A stretch of 43,068 nt of DNA, from positions 1 through 43,068 of the forward strand of contig CAZOOP010000036.1 of the NCBI GenBank assembly GCA_964581465.1. Direction: 5' to 3'. Under the pieces are notes generated by a model. That model made no database searches. It had not been told where the DNA came from and saw nothing but the letters and a program-made list of their open reading frames with translations. This DNA is from WJMB01 sp964581465. Its GTDB lineage: Bacteria > RBG-13-66-14. Positions 26,080-34,140 of the stretch are shown here, piece by piece (position 1 is the first letter of the stretch; every line of letters begins with the position of its first letter). Both the position numbers and the translations under genes were made by a program.

Positions 26080-27777
26080 TCAGTTTATCTCGCTCAGTCC
26101 GCCGCCCTCGGAGGCCGGGGCCGCCAGCTTGCGGTAGAGGGCTCCCAGACCGGAGCCGCGCGGCTGCTCGGGGGGGCGCCAGGCGGCCCAGCGCTCGGCC
26201 AGCTCCTCGCCGGGGATCAACAGCTCCAGGCGTCGCTGATCGAGGTCGACCAGCACCAGGTCGCCGTCGCGGACCTGGCCGATGGCTCCGCCCACGGCGG
26301 CCTCGGGGCAGACGTGGCCCACGCAGGGGCCGCTGGTGGCGCCGGAGAAGCGACCGTCGGTGACCAAGGCGGTGCGACCGGCCAGCTCCGGGTGCTCGCG
26401 CAGGGCGGCGGTGAGGTAGTAGAGCTCGGGCATCCCCGCCCCGCGGGGTCCCTGGCCGGGCAGGAGGATGACGCCGTCCGGTTCGATACTCCCGGCGGCG
26501 ACGGCCTCGAGGGCGGAGGTTTCATCGTCGAAGACCCGGGCCGGTCCCCGGTAGACCCGGCGCTTCACACCGGCGACCTTGACCACGGCGCCCAGAGGGG
26601 CCAGATTGCCGAAGAGTATCCGCAGACCGCCCGGTCGCGCGAAGGGCTCCTGCGCATTGGCGCTGATGTAATCCGCCGGGCTCTCGCCAAGGTCGATCAG
26701 GGCGGCGCGACGGGTGGCGGCGTCGTTCCGATCGTGATACCCGGCCAGGGCCGCCTCCCAGTCACCGGCGATGGTCCGCGCTCCGCTGTCCCAGAGACCC
26801 AGCTCGAGGAGCAGGGTGACCACGGCGGGCACGCCGCCGGCCAGGTGGAAACGGTCTGTTGGGCGGCACCCGGCGGGAAGCAGATCCACCAGACGCGGAG
26901 TACGGGCCGAGACGCGGTCGGGCAGGTCGAGCTCGAGGTGCAAACCGAGCTCCCGGGCCAGAGCGGCCAGGTGCAACAGGGCGTTGGTCGAGCCGCCCAG
27001 GGCGCAGAGCAGGGTCAGGGCGTTGTTGAACGAGGCCACGCTGAGCAGGGTCTGCGGGGTGGTTCCTTCCTCCAGAACGCTTCGGGTAATCTGGGCGGCG
27101 AGCTTGGCGCGTTGCCGCTGGAGTTCGCCGCCGGCGGGAAGCAGAGCGGTACCGAGGGGCGCCAGACCCAGGCCCTCGAGCAGGCACTGCATCGTCCCGG
27201 CGGTGCCCAGGAAGGCGCAGGCGCCGGGTCCGGGGCAGACTCCGCTGACCAGCTTCTCGTAGTCTTCGGTGTTCAGCTCGCCCCGCCGCCGGGCGGCGGC
27301 CCAGTCTCCGACGTCGGCCAGGGTGTGGTCGCCGGCTGCCCGGGGCATCACCCCGCCGGGGAGGAAGACCGTCGGCAGCTCCAGGCGCAAGGCGCCGAGG
27401 AGTTGGCCCGGGATGGCCTTGTCGCAGGCGCCGACGAAGACGGCTGCTCGGGCGTGCCCGCCGCGGCCGTGGAGCTCGGCGGCCAGAGCGTATAGCTCAC
27501 GACCGGCCAGGGAGAGGCCCATTCCCGGGGTGCCCTGGGCCACGCCGTCGCAGATGTCGGTGCAGTGGGCTCGGTAGGGCGCCAGGCCGACGGCGAGGAG
27601 CTCGGCGGCGACGGTCCGCGATAGCTCGTCGAGGTGGACCGCTCCGGGGTGGGTCTCTCCGGCGTGGCTCTCGACCAGCACCCAGGGATTATCGGCGGCC
27701 TCGGGGGGCAGGCCGGCGCCCAGGCGCAGGGGCAGGGCCTCGGGGGCGCGCTCGGAAAGAGGGCTCAGGGGCGCCAC
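26080..27777 (-). CDS. IlvD/Edd family dehydratase
   Basis: The 565-residue iron-sulfur dehydratase belongs to the family of dihydroxy-acid dehydratase (IlvD), 6-phosphogluconate dehydratase (Edd) and sugar-acid dehydratases. Cluster and active-site segments are DICDGVAQGTPGMGLSL, VGACDKAIPGQL and GVCPGPGACAFLGTAGTM. The C-terminal part has VTDGRFSGATSGPCVGHVCPEAAVGG, the strongly conserved family close. It is placed between a KDPG aldolase and a PfkB kinase and no ilv or leu genes are near, so a sugar-acid substrate is more likely than the branched-chain role. The GTG start at 27777 follows GGAGGAG and overlaps the preceding gene by 13 nt. Confidence 0.88.
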   Translation of the reverse strand: MAPLSPLSERAPEALPLRLGAGLPPEAADNPWVLVESHAGETHPGAVHLDELSRTVAAELLAVGLAPYRAHCTDICDGVAQGTPGMGLSLAGRELYALAAELHGRGGHARAAVFVGACDKAIPGQLLGALRLELPTVFLPGGVMPRAAGDHTLADVGDWAAARRRGELNTEDYEKLVSGVCPGPGACAFLGTAGTMQCLLEGLGLAPLGTALLPAGGELQRQRAKLAAQITRSVLEEGTTPQTLLSVASFNNALTLLCALGGSTNALLHLAALARELGLHLELDLPDRVSARTPRLVDLLPAGCRPTDRFHLAGGVPAVVTLLLELGLWDSGARTIAGDWEAALAGYHDRNDAATRRAALIDLGESPADYISANAQEPFARPGGLRILFGNLAPLGAVVKVAGVKRRVYRGPARVFDDETSALEAVAAGSIEPDGVILLPGQGPRGAGMPELYYLTAALREHPELAGRTALVTDGRFSGATSGPCVGHVCPEAAVGGAIGQVRDGDLVLVDLDQRRLELLIPGEELAERWAAWRPPEQPRGSGLGALYRKLAAPASEGGGLSEIN

Positions 27778-28151
27778 AGGTACTCCTCCCGCAGAGTGTA
27801 GTCTTCCTCACTGATGATCTCGACGGTGACGACGGCCTGGCGGATCCGCGTAGTGTCGGCGCGGTCGAAAAGGTTGCCCAGCTCCCAGGGGCTGATCAGG
27901 CCGGTGATGCGTGTCGAAGTGCCGCCGGCATCGAGCTCGGCGTAGCCCGGTTCGCCAGCGGTGGTCCACCACTCCAGGGTCACGCGGTAGCTGAACTCCT
28001 CGCCGGTGCGGTCGTAGTCCAGCAGCAGCTCGATATCTCCGTCGTCTGCGATGCGCAGCTCCTCGATCGTCATCTCGCCGGTGGCCGACCCGGCGAGGAC
28101 CAGGATCAGCAGAAGGATCGCGACGGAACTGTATTCGGTTGATTTCGGCAT
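27765..28151 (-). CDS. Secreted hypothetical protein
   Basis: The 128-residue protein has an N-terminal signal-like segment (SVAILLLILVLAGSATG, with cleavage probably near residue 25) and a beta-rich mature region rich in Asp, Glu and Thr, including two Trp-containing strands. No family recognised. It overlaps the dehydratase start by 13 nt and follows eda by 179 nt. An exported protein inside a sugar-acid operon might bind substrate outside the membrane, but the sequence does not show this. Confidence 0.68.
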   Translation of the reverse strand: MPKSTEYSSVAILLLILVLAGSATGEMTIEELRIADDGDIELLLDYDRTGEEFSYRVTLEWWTTAGEPGYAELDAGGTSTRITGLISPWELGNLFDRADTTRIRQAVVTVEIISEEDYTLREEYLWRP

Positions 28152-28330
28152 GACGGGTTGGGTGTAGCGCGGGTCGCCTATCGATTGCCGGCTGCTTGAG
28201 AACGCAGTAGTGATCTCAGCAGAGGGAAGAGCCGGTTCGATTCGCGTGTTGCGCTGATCTCCCGTTGGGTGGTTGAGGTTTGGGCGGCCGAGAACCGTTG
28301 ATCACGCCAAAGTGTAGGACTGGTAGCCGT

Positions 28331-28975
28331 TTATGGATGACGCTGGGTCTCGGCGAACAACCGCCCGACGCCCGCCCAGTCTTCGGCGTCCATCAGCTCG
28401 CGGCGCAGCAGAGATCCGCCGACGGCGGCGCACCAGGCCCCGGCCTCCAGATAGGCTGGCACGTCCTCCAGTCCGACACCCCCGGCGGGCAGAAGGCGCA
28501 GCCCCGGTGACGGCGCCAGCAGGGCCTTGATAAACGCCGGGCCGCCGAGTTGCCGCGCCGGGAATATTTTGCACAGCTCGCAGCCCAGCCGCCGCGCCAG
28601 CAGCGCTTCGCTGGGTGTAGCCGCGGCGGGGATCAGCGGTCGTCCGGCCTCTCGGGAGGTCTCGATGAGTGCGGGATCCAGATGGGGACAGACCAGGAAA
28701 TCGGCCCGGGCGGCGACGGCGGCCTCGAGTCCGGCGTGGTCGACAACGCTGGCAGCGCCGATCAGGCACGGGCCGGCGGACAGCGCGGCGATGGTCTCCA
28801 GGGCGTCGGGCGAGGTCAGGGCGACCTCGAGGACCGTGGCCCCGGCCGCGATCAGGGCTCGCCCGACGGACTCGGCCCGTCCCGGCTCTTGGGTGCGCAG
28901 CACCGGCACCAGGTGGGCCCGGCGCAGGCGACGGCTCAACTCGATGCCGTCCTCACGCAAACGCTCCGGGATCAT
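28331..28975 (-). CDS. eda: KDPG/KHG aldolase (Entner-Doudoroff aldolase)
   Basis: The 214-residue class I aldolase splits 2-keto-3-deoxy-6-phosphogluconate into pyruvate and glyceraldehyde 3-phosphate. The Schiff-base Lys is in CKIFPA (Lys136), and EVALTS (50-55) carries the catalytic Glu50. VPVLRT (23-28), GAASVV (73-78) and LLPAGGVGLEDVP complete the family pattern. The start overlaps the coaE stop by 4 nt. Together with the dehydratase and kinase downstream, it suggests a semi-phosphorylative Entner-Doudoroff or hexuronate route. Confidence 0.92.
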   Translation of the reverse strand: MIPERLREDGIELSRRLRRAHLVPVLRTQEPGRAESVGRALIAAGATVLEVALTSPDALETIAALSAGPCLIGAASVVDHAGLEAAVAARADFLVCPHLDPALIETSREAGRPLIPAAATPSEALLARRLGCELCKIFPARQLGGPAFIKALLAPSPGLRLLPAGGVGLEDVPAYLEAGAWCAAVGGSLLRRELMDAEDWAGVGRLFAETQRHP

Positions 28976-29607
28976 TCTGCGCGCTCCCCGGCGTGTATCT
29001 CGCTCATTCGCGCCAATTCAGTGTTCCAGAGGAGCACGACGCGCCGCCGCAGTGCCGTCAGGTCGTCGTCGTTCTCGATGACGAAGTCGGCCCGTCGGGC
29101 CTTCTCGGCCGGGTCGAGCTGGGATGACCGGCGGGCTCGCGCACGCGTCGCGTCAAGGCCACGTTCAAGCAGTCGACGCGCCACCAGCTCCCCTTCAGCC
29201 CAGACCACTACCACCACATCGAAGGCTGCGGCGATCCCCCACTCGTAGATCAACGCCGCGTCGACGACGAAGGCTCGTTTCACCCCCGCCGGTTCACAGC
29301 GCGCCTCGGCGACCGCCCTGACTATCCGCCCGACCAGCCGGGGATGGATCAGAGCGTTGTAGCGCTCCAATAGCGCGGGGTCGGCGAAGACCCGAGCGCC
29401 GATCGACCTACGGTCCAGGTTGCCGGAGGCGTCCCGTACGCCGGGGCCGAGCAGCCCGACGACGGCGTCGACGACTTCGGGCTCCTCCAGCAGGCGGTGG
29501 CCCAGAGCGTCGGCGTCGAGGATTCGCAAGGGAACGATCTCGGCCAGGCAGGCCAACGCCGTGGTCTTGCCCGCGCAGATGCCCCCGGTCCAGCCGATAA
29601 TCAGCAT
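28972..29607 (-). CDS. coaE: Dephospho-CoA kinase
   Basis: The 211-residue P-loop kinase adds the 3'-phosphate that completes coenzyme A. Walker A is GWTGGICAGKTT (5-16), LDADALGHRLLEE carries the conserved DAD, and HPRLVGRIVRAV, ALIYEWGIAAAFDVVVVVWA and RRSSQLDPAEKARRADFVIENDDD follow in order. The Gly-Ile-Cys-Ala in the P-loop (usually GIxSGK, with Ser) is a mild departure. It starts 20 nt after a predicted extended -10 promoter at 29634-29642 and overlaps eda downstream. Confidence 0.93.
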   Translation of the reverse strand: MLIIGWTGGICAGKTTALACLAEIVPLRILDADALGHRLLEEPEVVDAVVGLLGPGVRDASGNLDRRSIGARVFADPALLERYNALIHPRLVGRIVRAVAEARCEPAGVKRAFVVDAALIYEWGIAAAFDVVVVVWAEGELVARRLLERGLDATRARARRSSQLDPAEKARRADFVIENDDDLTALRRRVVLLWNTELARMSEIHAGERAE

Positions 29608-29633
29608 CGCTTCGTCCGTTGAGCTTCACGTTT

Positions 29634-29642
29634 ATTATAACA
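29634..29642 (-). promoter_or_regulatory. Extended -10 promoter of coaE
   Basis: On the minus strand TGTTATAAT is a perfect extended -10 (TGnTATAAT) with no visible -35. The predicted start lies near 29627, about 20 nt before the coaE ATG. The left arm of palindromic element 5 begins 33 nt upstream. Confidence 0.7.
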
Positions 29643-29674
29643 GACGGGCGCGCTCGGCCGGGGATCGTTCTGCG

Positions 29675-29767
29675 GCGGTGCTGTGTTGGCACGTTTCTTG
29701 CGCCGATGGGCGTTCCCAGTGCAAATAAACGTTCGACTCCGCAAGAAACGTGCCAACACAGCACCGC
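29675..29767. repeat. Palindromic element 5 (long inner arms)
   Basis: The inner arms at 29675-29702 and 29740-29767 are perfectly complementary over 28 bp, the longest in the set, around a 37-nt loop. The outer 11 bp (GCGGTGCTGTG) has no similarity to the other elements but is exactly mirrored in the second arm. A clear outer arm pair was not found; a degenerate one may exist at about 29632-29649 and 29784-29800. The element lies between the proS hairpin and the coaE promoter. Confidence 0.93.
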
Positions 29768-29807
29768 GTCGTCGTCGCGATAACGCCGCCGTTAAGTTCA
29801 AAGTGCA

Positions 29808-29837
29808 GACGGGGCGGACCAGCGGGTCCGCCCCGTC
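29808..29837 (-). terminator. Hairpin downstream of proS
   Basis: GACGGGGCGGACC pairs perfectly with GGTCCGCCCCGTC around a 4-nt loop, 26 nt past the proS stop. Only a weak T-rich stretch follows. The stem repeats the GGCGGACC/GGTCC core of the hairpin at 647-682. Confidence 0.75.
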
Positions 29838-29862
29838 AACGCGTGCAATCGCCGACGTTTGT

Positions 29863-31326
29863 TTAGTAGGCTCGCGCGAAGACGGCGTCCCACTTGGCGA
29901 CTTCACCGCAGACCAGGCAGGCGCCCTTGTCTTCGGGTTGGTCGAAGGGCAGGCAGCGGATGGTGGCCTTGGTGCGCTCCTTGACGGCGGCCTCGCATTC
30001 CTCGCTTCCGCACCAGGGGGCGTGGTAGAGGCCGCGCAGCTCATCGAGGCCGGCGGCCAGTTCGTCGAGGGTCTTCACCCGGCGGGTGCGCTCCTCGCGG
30101 AAGGCCAGGGCCTGGTCGTAGAGCTCGCTCTGGATGTCCTCCAGGGTCTCTTCGACGATGCGGTCCAGGTCCTCGACCAGAACGGGGCGCTTCTCGCCGG
30201 TATCGCGGCGCACCATGGTGACCTGGTCGTTCTTCATGTCGCGGGGACCGACCTCGAGACGCAGCGGAATGCCGCGCAGCTCGGCCTCGGCGAACTTCCA
30301 GCCCGGGGTCTTGTCGCTGTCGTCGAATTCGACCCTGTAGTCGTCCAGGCACTCCAGCACGTAGGCGCAGTAGTGCAGGGTCTCGTCACGGGTCTTGTCG
30401 AAGAGGATGGGAACGACGACGATCTGGGTCGGGGCCACCTTGGGTGGCAGACGCAGGCCGCGCGCGTCACCGTGGGTCATCACCAGGGCGCCCACCGAGC
30501 GGGTGCTGACGCCCCAACTGGTCTGCCAGACGTACTTCTCGGTCTCGTCTTCGTCGAGGAACTTGATGTCGAAGACCTTGGCGAAGTGCTGGCCCAGGTC
30601 GTGGGTGGTACCGGCCTGCAGGGCCTTGCCGTCGCGCATCAGCGCCTCGACGCAGAAGGTGCTGCGCGCTCCGGCGAATTTTTCCGATTCGCTCTTGAGG
30701 CCCTTGAGCACGGGGATGGCCAGGTCCTCTTCGTAGAAGCGCTCGTAGACCTCGAGCATCTTCAGCGACTCGTTGATGGCCTCCTGTTCGGTGCGGTGGC
30801 AGGTGTGGCCTTCCTGCCAGAGGAACTCGGTGGTGCGCAGGAACAGCCGTGTCACCTTCTCCCAGCGCACGACGTTGGCCCACTGGTTGATCAGCAAGGG
30901 CAGGTCGCGGTAGGACTGGATCCACTTGGAGTAGATGCTGCCGATGACGGCCTCGGAGGTCGGCCGGACGCAGACCCTTTCCTCGAGCTCCTTGGCCCCG
31001 CCGTGGGTCACCCAGGCCACCTCGGGGGCGAAGCCCTCGACGTGGTCGGCCTCCTTCTGCAGCAGGCTCTCCGGGATGAACAGGGGGAAGTAGGCGTTGA
31101 CATGGCCGGTCTCCTTGATCCGCCCGTCGAGGCGCGCGCGCATGTTCTCCCAGAGGGCGAAGCCGTAGGGACGGATGACCATGCAGCCCTTGAGGCTGGT
31201 GTAGTCGGCCAGCTTGGCCTGGCGCACAACGTCGACGTACCAGGCGGAGAAGTCCTCGTTGATATCGGTGAGGACCTCGACGGCGCCCTTGCGGTCCTTG
31301 CTGTTCTTGGAATCCTGCTTGGACAT
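29863..31326 (-). CDS. proS: Prolyl-tRNA synthetase, archaeal/eukaryal type
   Basis: The 487-residue class II enzyme charges tRNA-Pro. It starts with DINEDFSAWYVDVVRQAKLADY and shows the class II signatures VRPTSEAVIGSIYSKWIQSYRDLPLLINQW, FLRTTEFLWQEGHTCH and GTTHDLGQHFAKVF. The editing insertion of the bacterial-type enzyme is missing and a C-terminal zinc-type domain with CGSEEC and CLVCGEVAKWDAVFARAY is present, so this is the short form found in archaea, eukaryotes and scattered bacteria. ATG 31326 follows CGAGG. A 0.56-kb non-coding leader separates it from the FtsB-like gene. Confidence 0.95.
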   Translation of the reverse strand: MSKQDSKNSKDRKGAVEVLTDINEDFSAWYVDVVRQAKLADYTSLKGCMVIRPYGFALWENMRARLDGRIKETGHVNAYFPLFIPESLLQKEADHVEGFAPEVAWVTHGGAKELEERVCVRPTSEAVIGSIYSKWIQSYRDLPLLINQWANVVRWEKVTRLFLRTTEFLWQEGHTCHRTEQEAINESLKMLEVYERFYEEDLAIPVLKGLKSESEKFAGARSTFCVEALMRDGKALQAGTTHDLGQHFAKVFDIKFLDEDETEKYVWQTSWGVSTRSVGALVMTHGDARGLRLPPKVAPTQIVVVPILFDKTRDETLHYCAYVLECLDDYRVEFDDSDKTPGWKFAEAELRGIPLRLEVGPRDMKNDQVTMVRRDTGEKRPVLVEDLDRIVEETLEDIQSELYDQALAFREERTRRVKTLDELAAGLDELRGLYHAPWCGSEECEAAVKERTKATIRCLPFDQPEDKGACLVCGEVAKWDAVFARAY

Positions 31327-31888
31327 CGGTTACCTCGGGGTTAAGGGGTTCGGGGTCGACGTGAATCAGCTTCGGCGTCGACCGGCGTGCGGACTCCCGG
31401 CGTGGATGATCGCGCCGGAGACGTCGCCGCCCCTTTCGGGAACCGCGGGCGGTCGGCCCGCGTTGAATGGTTGGAGAACCGGCTGGACATCGCACCGCGC
31501 TTCATTAGCGAACGGTCTCGCTTCGTGTGGCGCTTTCGCGCCGCCTCCACGACGTAGCGCTTGGTGGGCAACGGCTTGATTCGGTATAGGTCTTCCCGGC
31601 TGCTGAAGAACGGGCTTACCGGTCATTGATCAACAATAACTATGGCATCTGGGAAAGCCGGCGGAGCAGAGGTCGGTTGTCGCTTCACAGACCGTCATCG
31701 TAAACAGCCGCAACCAGTTGTAATTCAGCCGTTACTTCAGCATTGGCAGGTCGGCATTTATCGGTCGACAGGTTGTAAAGCGGTACAACGGAGCCAGGCG
31801 CGACGCTTCGATTTGAGCAGTCATTAGCCAAGTCTTTGTGATTCAAAGCTCCGGGAGGGCCGCAATATCCGTCTCGAGGATGGATCCG
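31327..31888. other. Non-coding spacer before proS, GC-rich on the left
   Basis: No gene is convincing. A basic, Ser/Arg-rich frame on the minus strand (31341-31571) has unnatural composition and no ribosome site. The GC-rich left half contains several small stems, the cleanest being a GGCGC/GCGCC stem at 31529-31542 with a GAAA loop when read on the minus strand, so a structured leader RNA for proS is possible. No T-box motif was found. The right half, 31640-31850, is AT-richer. Confidence 0.5.
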
Positions 31889-32305
31889 CTAGGGCTCGAT
31901 TGGATCGCGGCCGTCGTGGAGGTAATCGTAGACGGGATCACCGGTTTCGGTTTCGCTGGCGACTTTGCTTTCCTCGATGGTGCGATCGATGATAACATAA
32001 ACCCGTTCTCCCGGGGCCGCCAGGCCCAGCCGCTCGCGGACCAGGCGTTCGAGGAAGAGGTCGTCGGTCTCCAGTCGGGCCGTCAGCTCGTAGTAACGCA
32101 ACAGGTTGCGCCGGGCTTCGAGCTGCCGGGCCAACAGCGAACTGCGCTCGGCCTCGAGCTCGGCCTGACGCGGCAGGCTGCTGCGCGAGCCCAGCAGCAG
32201 GTAGGCCGCCAGAGCCAGCCCGATCAGCACGAACAGCCAGCCCAGCCGGCGGCCCAGCGGTTTGCCGTCGGCGCGGCGGTGAGTCTTTTCCAGCTTGGAA
32301 TCCAC
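31889..32305 (-). CDS. FtsB/DivIC-like septum formation protein
   Basis: The product is about 138 residues. It has a short basic cytoplasmic N terminus, one membrane helix (LGWLFVLIGLALAAYLLLG) and a coiled-coil (LEAERSSLLARQLEARRNLLRYYELTARLE), and then the family close RERLGLAAPGERVYVI. FtsB/DivIC proteins link FtsL and FtsQ in the divisome. A GTG at 32305 is chosen; it has no Shine-Dalgarno but lies 7 nt downstream of a -10 box, which would give a leaderless transcript. A longer frame to 32347 reads through that promoter. It is divergent from the DUF2007 gene, with only 71 nt between. Confidence 0.82.
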   Translation of the reverse strand: MDSKLEKTHRRADGKPLGRRLGWLFVLIGLALAAYLLLGSRSSLPRQAELEAERSSLLARQLEARRNLLRYYELTARLETDDLFLERLVRERLGLAAPGERVYVIIDRTIEESKVASETETGDPVYDYLHDGRDPIEP

Positions 32306-32311
32306 GCGCCG

Positions 32312-32340
32312 ATTGTAGCCGCTGACGGCTTCGTAAGCAA
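32312..32340 (-). promoter_or_regulatory. Predicted promoter of the FtsB-like gene
   Basis: On the minus strand TTGCTT and TACAAT are spaced 17 nt apart. The start of transcription would be at or within one base of the GTG at 32305, which explains the lack of a ribosome binding site. The -35 is weak (three of six). Confidence 0.45.
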
Positions 32341-32376
32341 GCCGCACGCCGGACCAACCCAGACTGCGAGGACTTC

Positions 32377-33135
32377 ATGGAACCGATCCTGATCGTTGTC
32401 GACCCCGCCTTCGTCGCCGGCCGCTTGGAACACGAGGACGACCCCCTGGGCTCACTGGCGGCCCAGGCGCCGGGTTTGCAGTTGGTCTTCGTCCGCAGCG
32501 AGCCCCTGGAGCGTCACATCCCCACAGATGAAGCCCCCGGCGCGCTCGAATACTACGTCGGCCACACGAAAAAACCCCTGGAGACTCCGGGAGCCGCCGA
32601 GGCCGCGGGCCGGGAGCGCGAGCTACTCGAGGCAGCCGAGGATGCCGGCCGCGATCTGCCCCGCCTGGAGGCCCTGATCGAGCTGGCCGAGACCCTGGCG
32701 GCGTCCTATGTCTTGACCGACGATCAGGAGCTGGTCTACCAGCCCTACGAGGGCGGGCGCTTCCTCGATCGCTGGGAGCTCGTCGAGCGCCTGGGCGAGA
32801 CGGCCGCCGCCGCCGACGGTGAGCTGTCCGGGCACGACGTAGACGACGACTGGATGCGCCACCGCCTTGGTCGAGGCATGGCCGCCGTCGAGGTGTACCG
32901 CGCCGCCAACGAGGTCCAGGCCAAGCTGCTCACCGGGCTGCTGCGCCGCGAGGACATCCCCTACTACCTGCTCTCCAACTACGTCGCCTGCTTCGACGGC
33001 ATCTTCGCCGCCGCCAAGGGCTACTGGGGCGCTATCCACGTGTTGGCCGAGGACGAGGAGCGCGCCCGGGCGCTCATCGAGGGCTACATCGCCGCCCAGC
33101 CCGACTGGGAGGAGGTCGCGGAGGAGACGGACTGA
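32377..33135 (+). CDS. DUF2007 domain protein with novel N-terminal region
   Basis: The 252-residue protein starts at ATG 32377 after GAGGA. Its C-terminal 80 residues (VEVYRAANEVQAKLLTGLLRREDIPYYLL, then YWGAIHVLAEDEERARALIEGY) match DUF2007, a putative signal-transducing or regulatory domain. The first 165 residues are acidic and rich in Glu, Ala and Leu and match nothing I know; the segment ASYVLTDDQELVYQPYEGGRFL looks globular. It is one of only two plus-strand genes here, divergent from the FtsB-like gene and followed by a hairpin. Confidence 0.8.
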   Translation: MEPILIVVDPAFVAGRLEHEDDPLGSLAAQAPGLQLVFVRSEPLERHIPTDEAPGALEYYVGHTKKPLETPGAAEAAGRERELLEAAEDAGRDLPRLEALIELAETLAASYVLTDDQELVYQPYEGGRFLDRWELVERLGETAAAADGELSGHDVDDDWMRHRLGRGMAAVEVYRAANEVQAKLLTGLLRREDIPYYLLSNYVACFDGIFAAAKGYWGAIHVLAEDEERARALIEGYIAAQPDWEEVAEETD

Positions 33136-33196
33136 GCGTCCGGTGATGAGAGGAGCGGGATAGCGCCGACCGTTATCATATCTGGTTATGTTTTAT

Positions 33197-33231
33197 GAAC
33201 TGACCGGCGGGGTGTGGAGCTCCGCCGGTTC
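33197..33231 (+). terminator. Hairpin downstream of the DUF2007 gene
   Basis: ACCGGCGG (33203-33210) pairs with CCGCCGGT (33222-33229) around an 11-nt loop, with partial extension through ATGA/TCAT. It lies about 65 nt past the stop codon. The following TTCATTTCC is only weakly T-rich. Confidence 0.55.
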
Positions 33232-34131
33232 ATTTCCGCCCAAATTGGCTGGAATGCCTGCAACAACAGCGATCCCTCAAGAAGAAGCATATTGGATGCG
33301 CTTTGCCCCGATATGGTTCCCCCAGGATGCTCTGTCTAAAACCAGGGCTGCTAGGCATCCTCGGGGATTATTGGTTCATCACCGCTGTTGCGGTGCATCA
33401 TTCCTTTGGGGATTATCACTCGCACCTGAACCGACTCATCCAGCTAATAGACTGTCATTGGTTGCTTTATAGCTAATAATCGGCGCCATTGTCATACCGC
33501 TGCATTGTCTTTTCAGCGCAGGTGGCGATGCACCTCGATCTGCGTTGAGTACCGCCGGAAGCCCGAGGCGGTTGGTTCCATTCAGGTTTCGACCAGGCCG
33601 TTAGTAAACGACCTGCTGACGACGCTCTATTGCTCGCTTTAGCAGCTTCGGCCGTTATCCGACTTCGCTGGTTGCCCCCTCGCTGCGGGTGGATACCAGG
33701 ACCTCGTCTCGAGGCGTCTTTCGCAAGTTGCGAATACTTGGTTCAGTTTCAGGCGATGATCCCCTTCTTTACGATCGTAGACCCTCAACGGACCTGATTG
33801 TGATTGTATCCTGTTAATAATTGAGGTGATGATCGATAGTTACCTGCAACAGGACCGGCGGCCGAAAAGTGGCGGATAATACTGGCCTAGTCTTCAGCGA
33901 ACCCAGCTATCCGCACGCTTGTATCTGCTCTGGCAGCAGAGGGCCACTGACCCCGAAGAGTAGCTAAGAGTAGTAACAACAAAGAATAAGGGTATGCTAA
34001 ATGAGTGCTTTGTCAACAACAAGCATTTCAGGGACGTGAAAAGCGGCCCAGCAAGCCGCTCCCCATCAGCCTGATTTGGTCCGAACACGTTCCATGATGC
34101 CCTTCCTTAGAAGCGCTAACCGTAAGAAGCG
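33232..34131. other. Long spacer with diverged repeats, no gene seen
   Basis: About 0.9 kb with no supported gene. CACCGC/GCGGTG (33380-33395, TGTT loop) is flanked by direct repeats GGGGATTAT at 33363-33371 and 33408-33416. Positions 33404-33432 match 16580-16607, and 33875-34101 is the second copy of the 227-bp repeat. Confidence 0.55.
33875..34101. repeat. Diverged intergenic repeat, copy B (partner at 14446)
   Basis: See copy A at 14446-14672. Both copies are 227 bp from the shared AAAGTGGC block to the end of CATGATG.C. The right end reads ATCAGC.TGA, two to three bases, then TTGGTCCGA.CACGTTCCATGATG. No open frame is shared, so the element is not obviously coding. Confidence 0.75.
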
Positions 34132-34140
34132 CTAACCGTA
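34109..34140. repeat. 16-bp exact tandem duplication across the WYL gene stop
   Basis: AGAAGCGCTAACCGTA occurs twice in direct succession (34109-34124 and 34125-34140). The right copy contains the TAG stop and the last codons of the WYL regulator, so the duplication restores an identical copy of the gene end just outside it. Confidence 0.9.

Noticed and set aside
28225..28260. A possible tRNA T-loop (GGTTCGATTC)
   Set aside because: No acceptor stem, anticodon stem or D-loop could be placed around it.
31341..31571. Basic 76-codon minus-strand frame before proS
   Set aside because: The product is Arg/Ser/Pro-rich, lacks a ribosome site and has no known relatives; a structured or non-coding leader is as likely.
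31327..31640. T-box riboswitch upstream of proS
   Set aside because: The conserved TGGNACCGCG-type T-box and specifier structures are absent.
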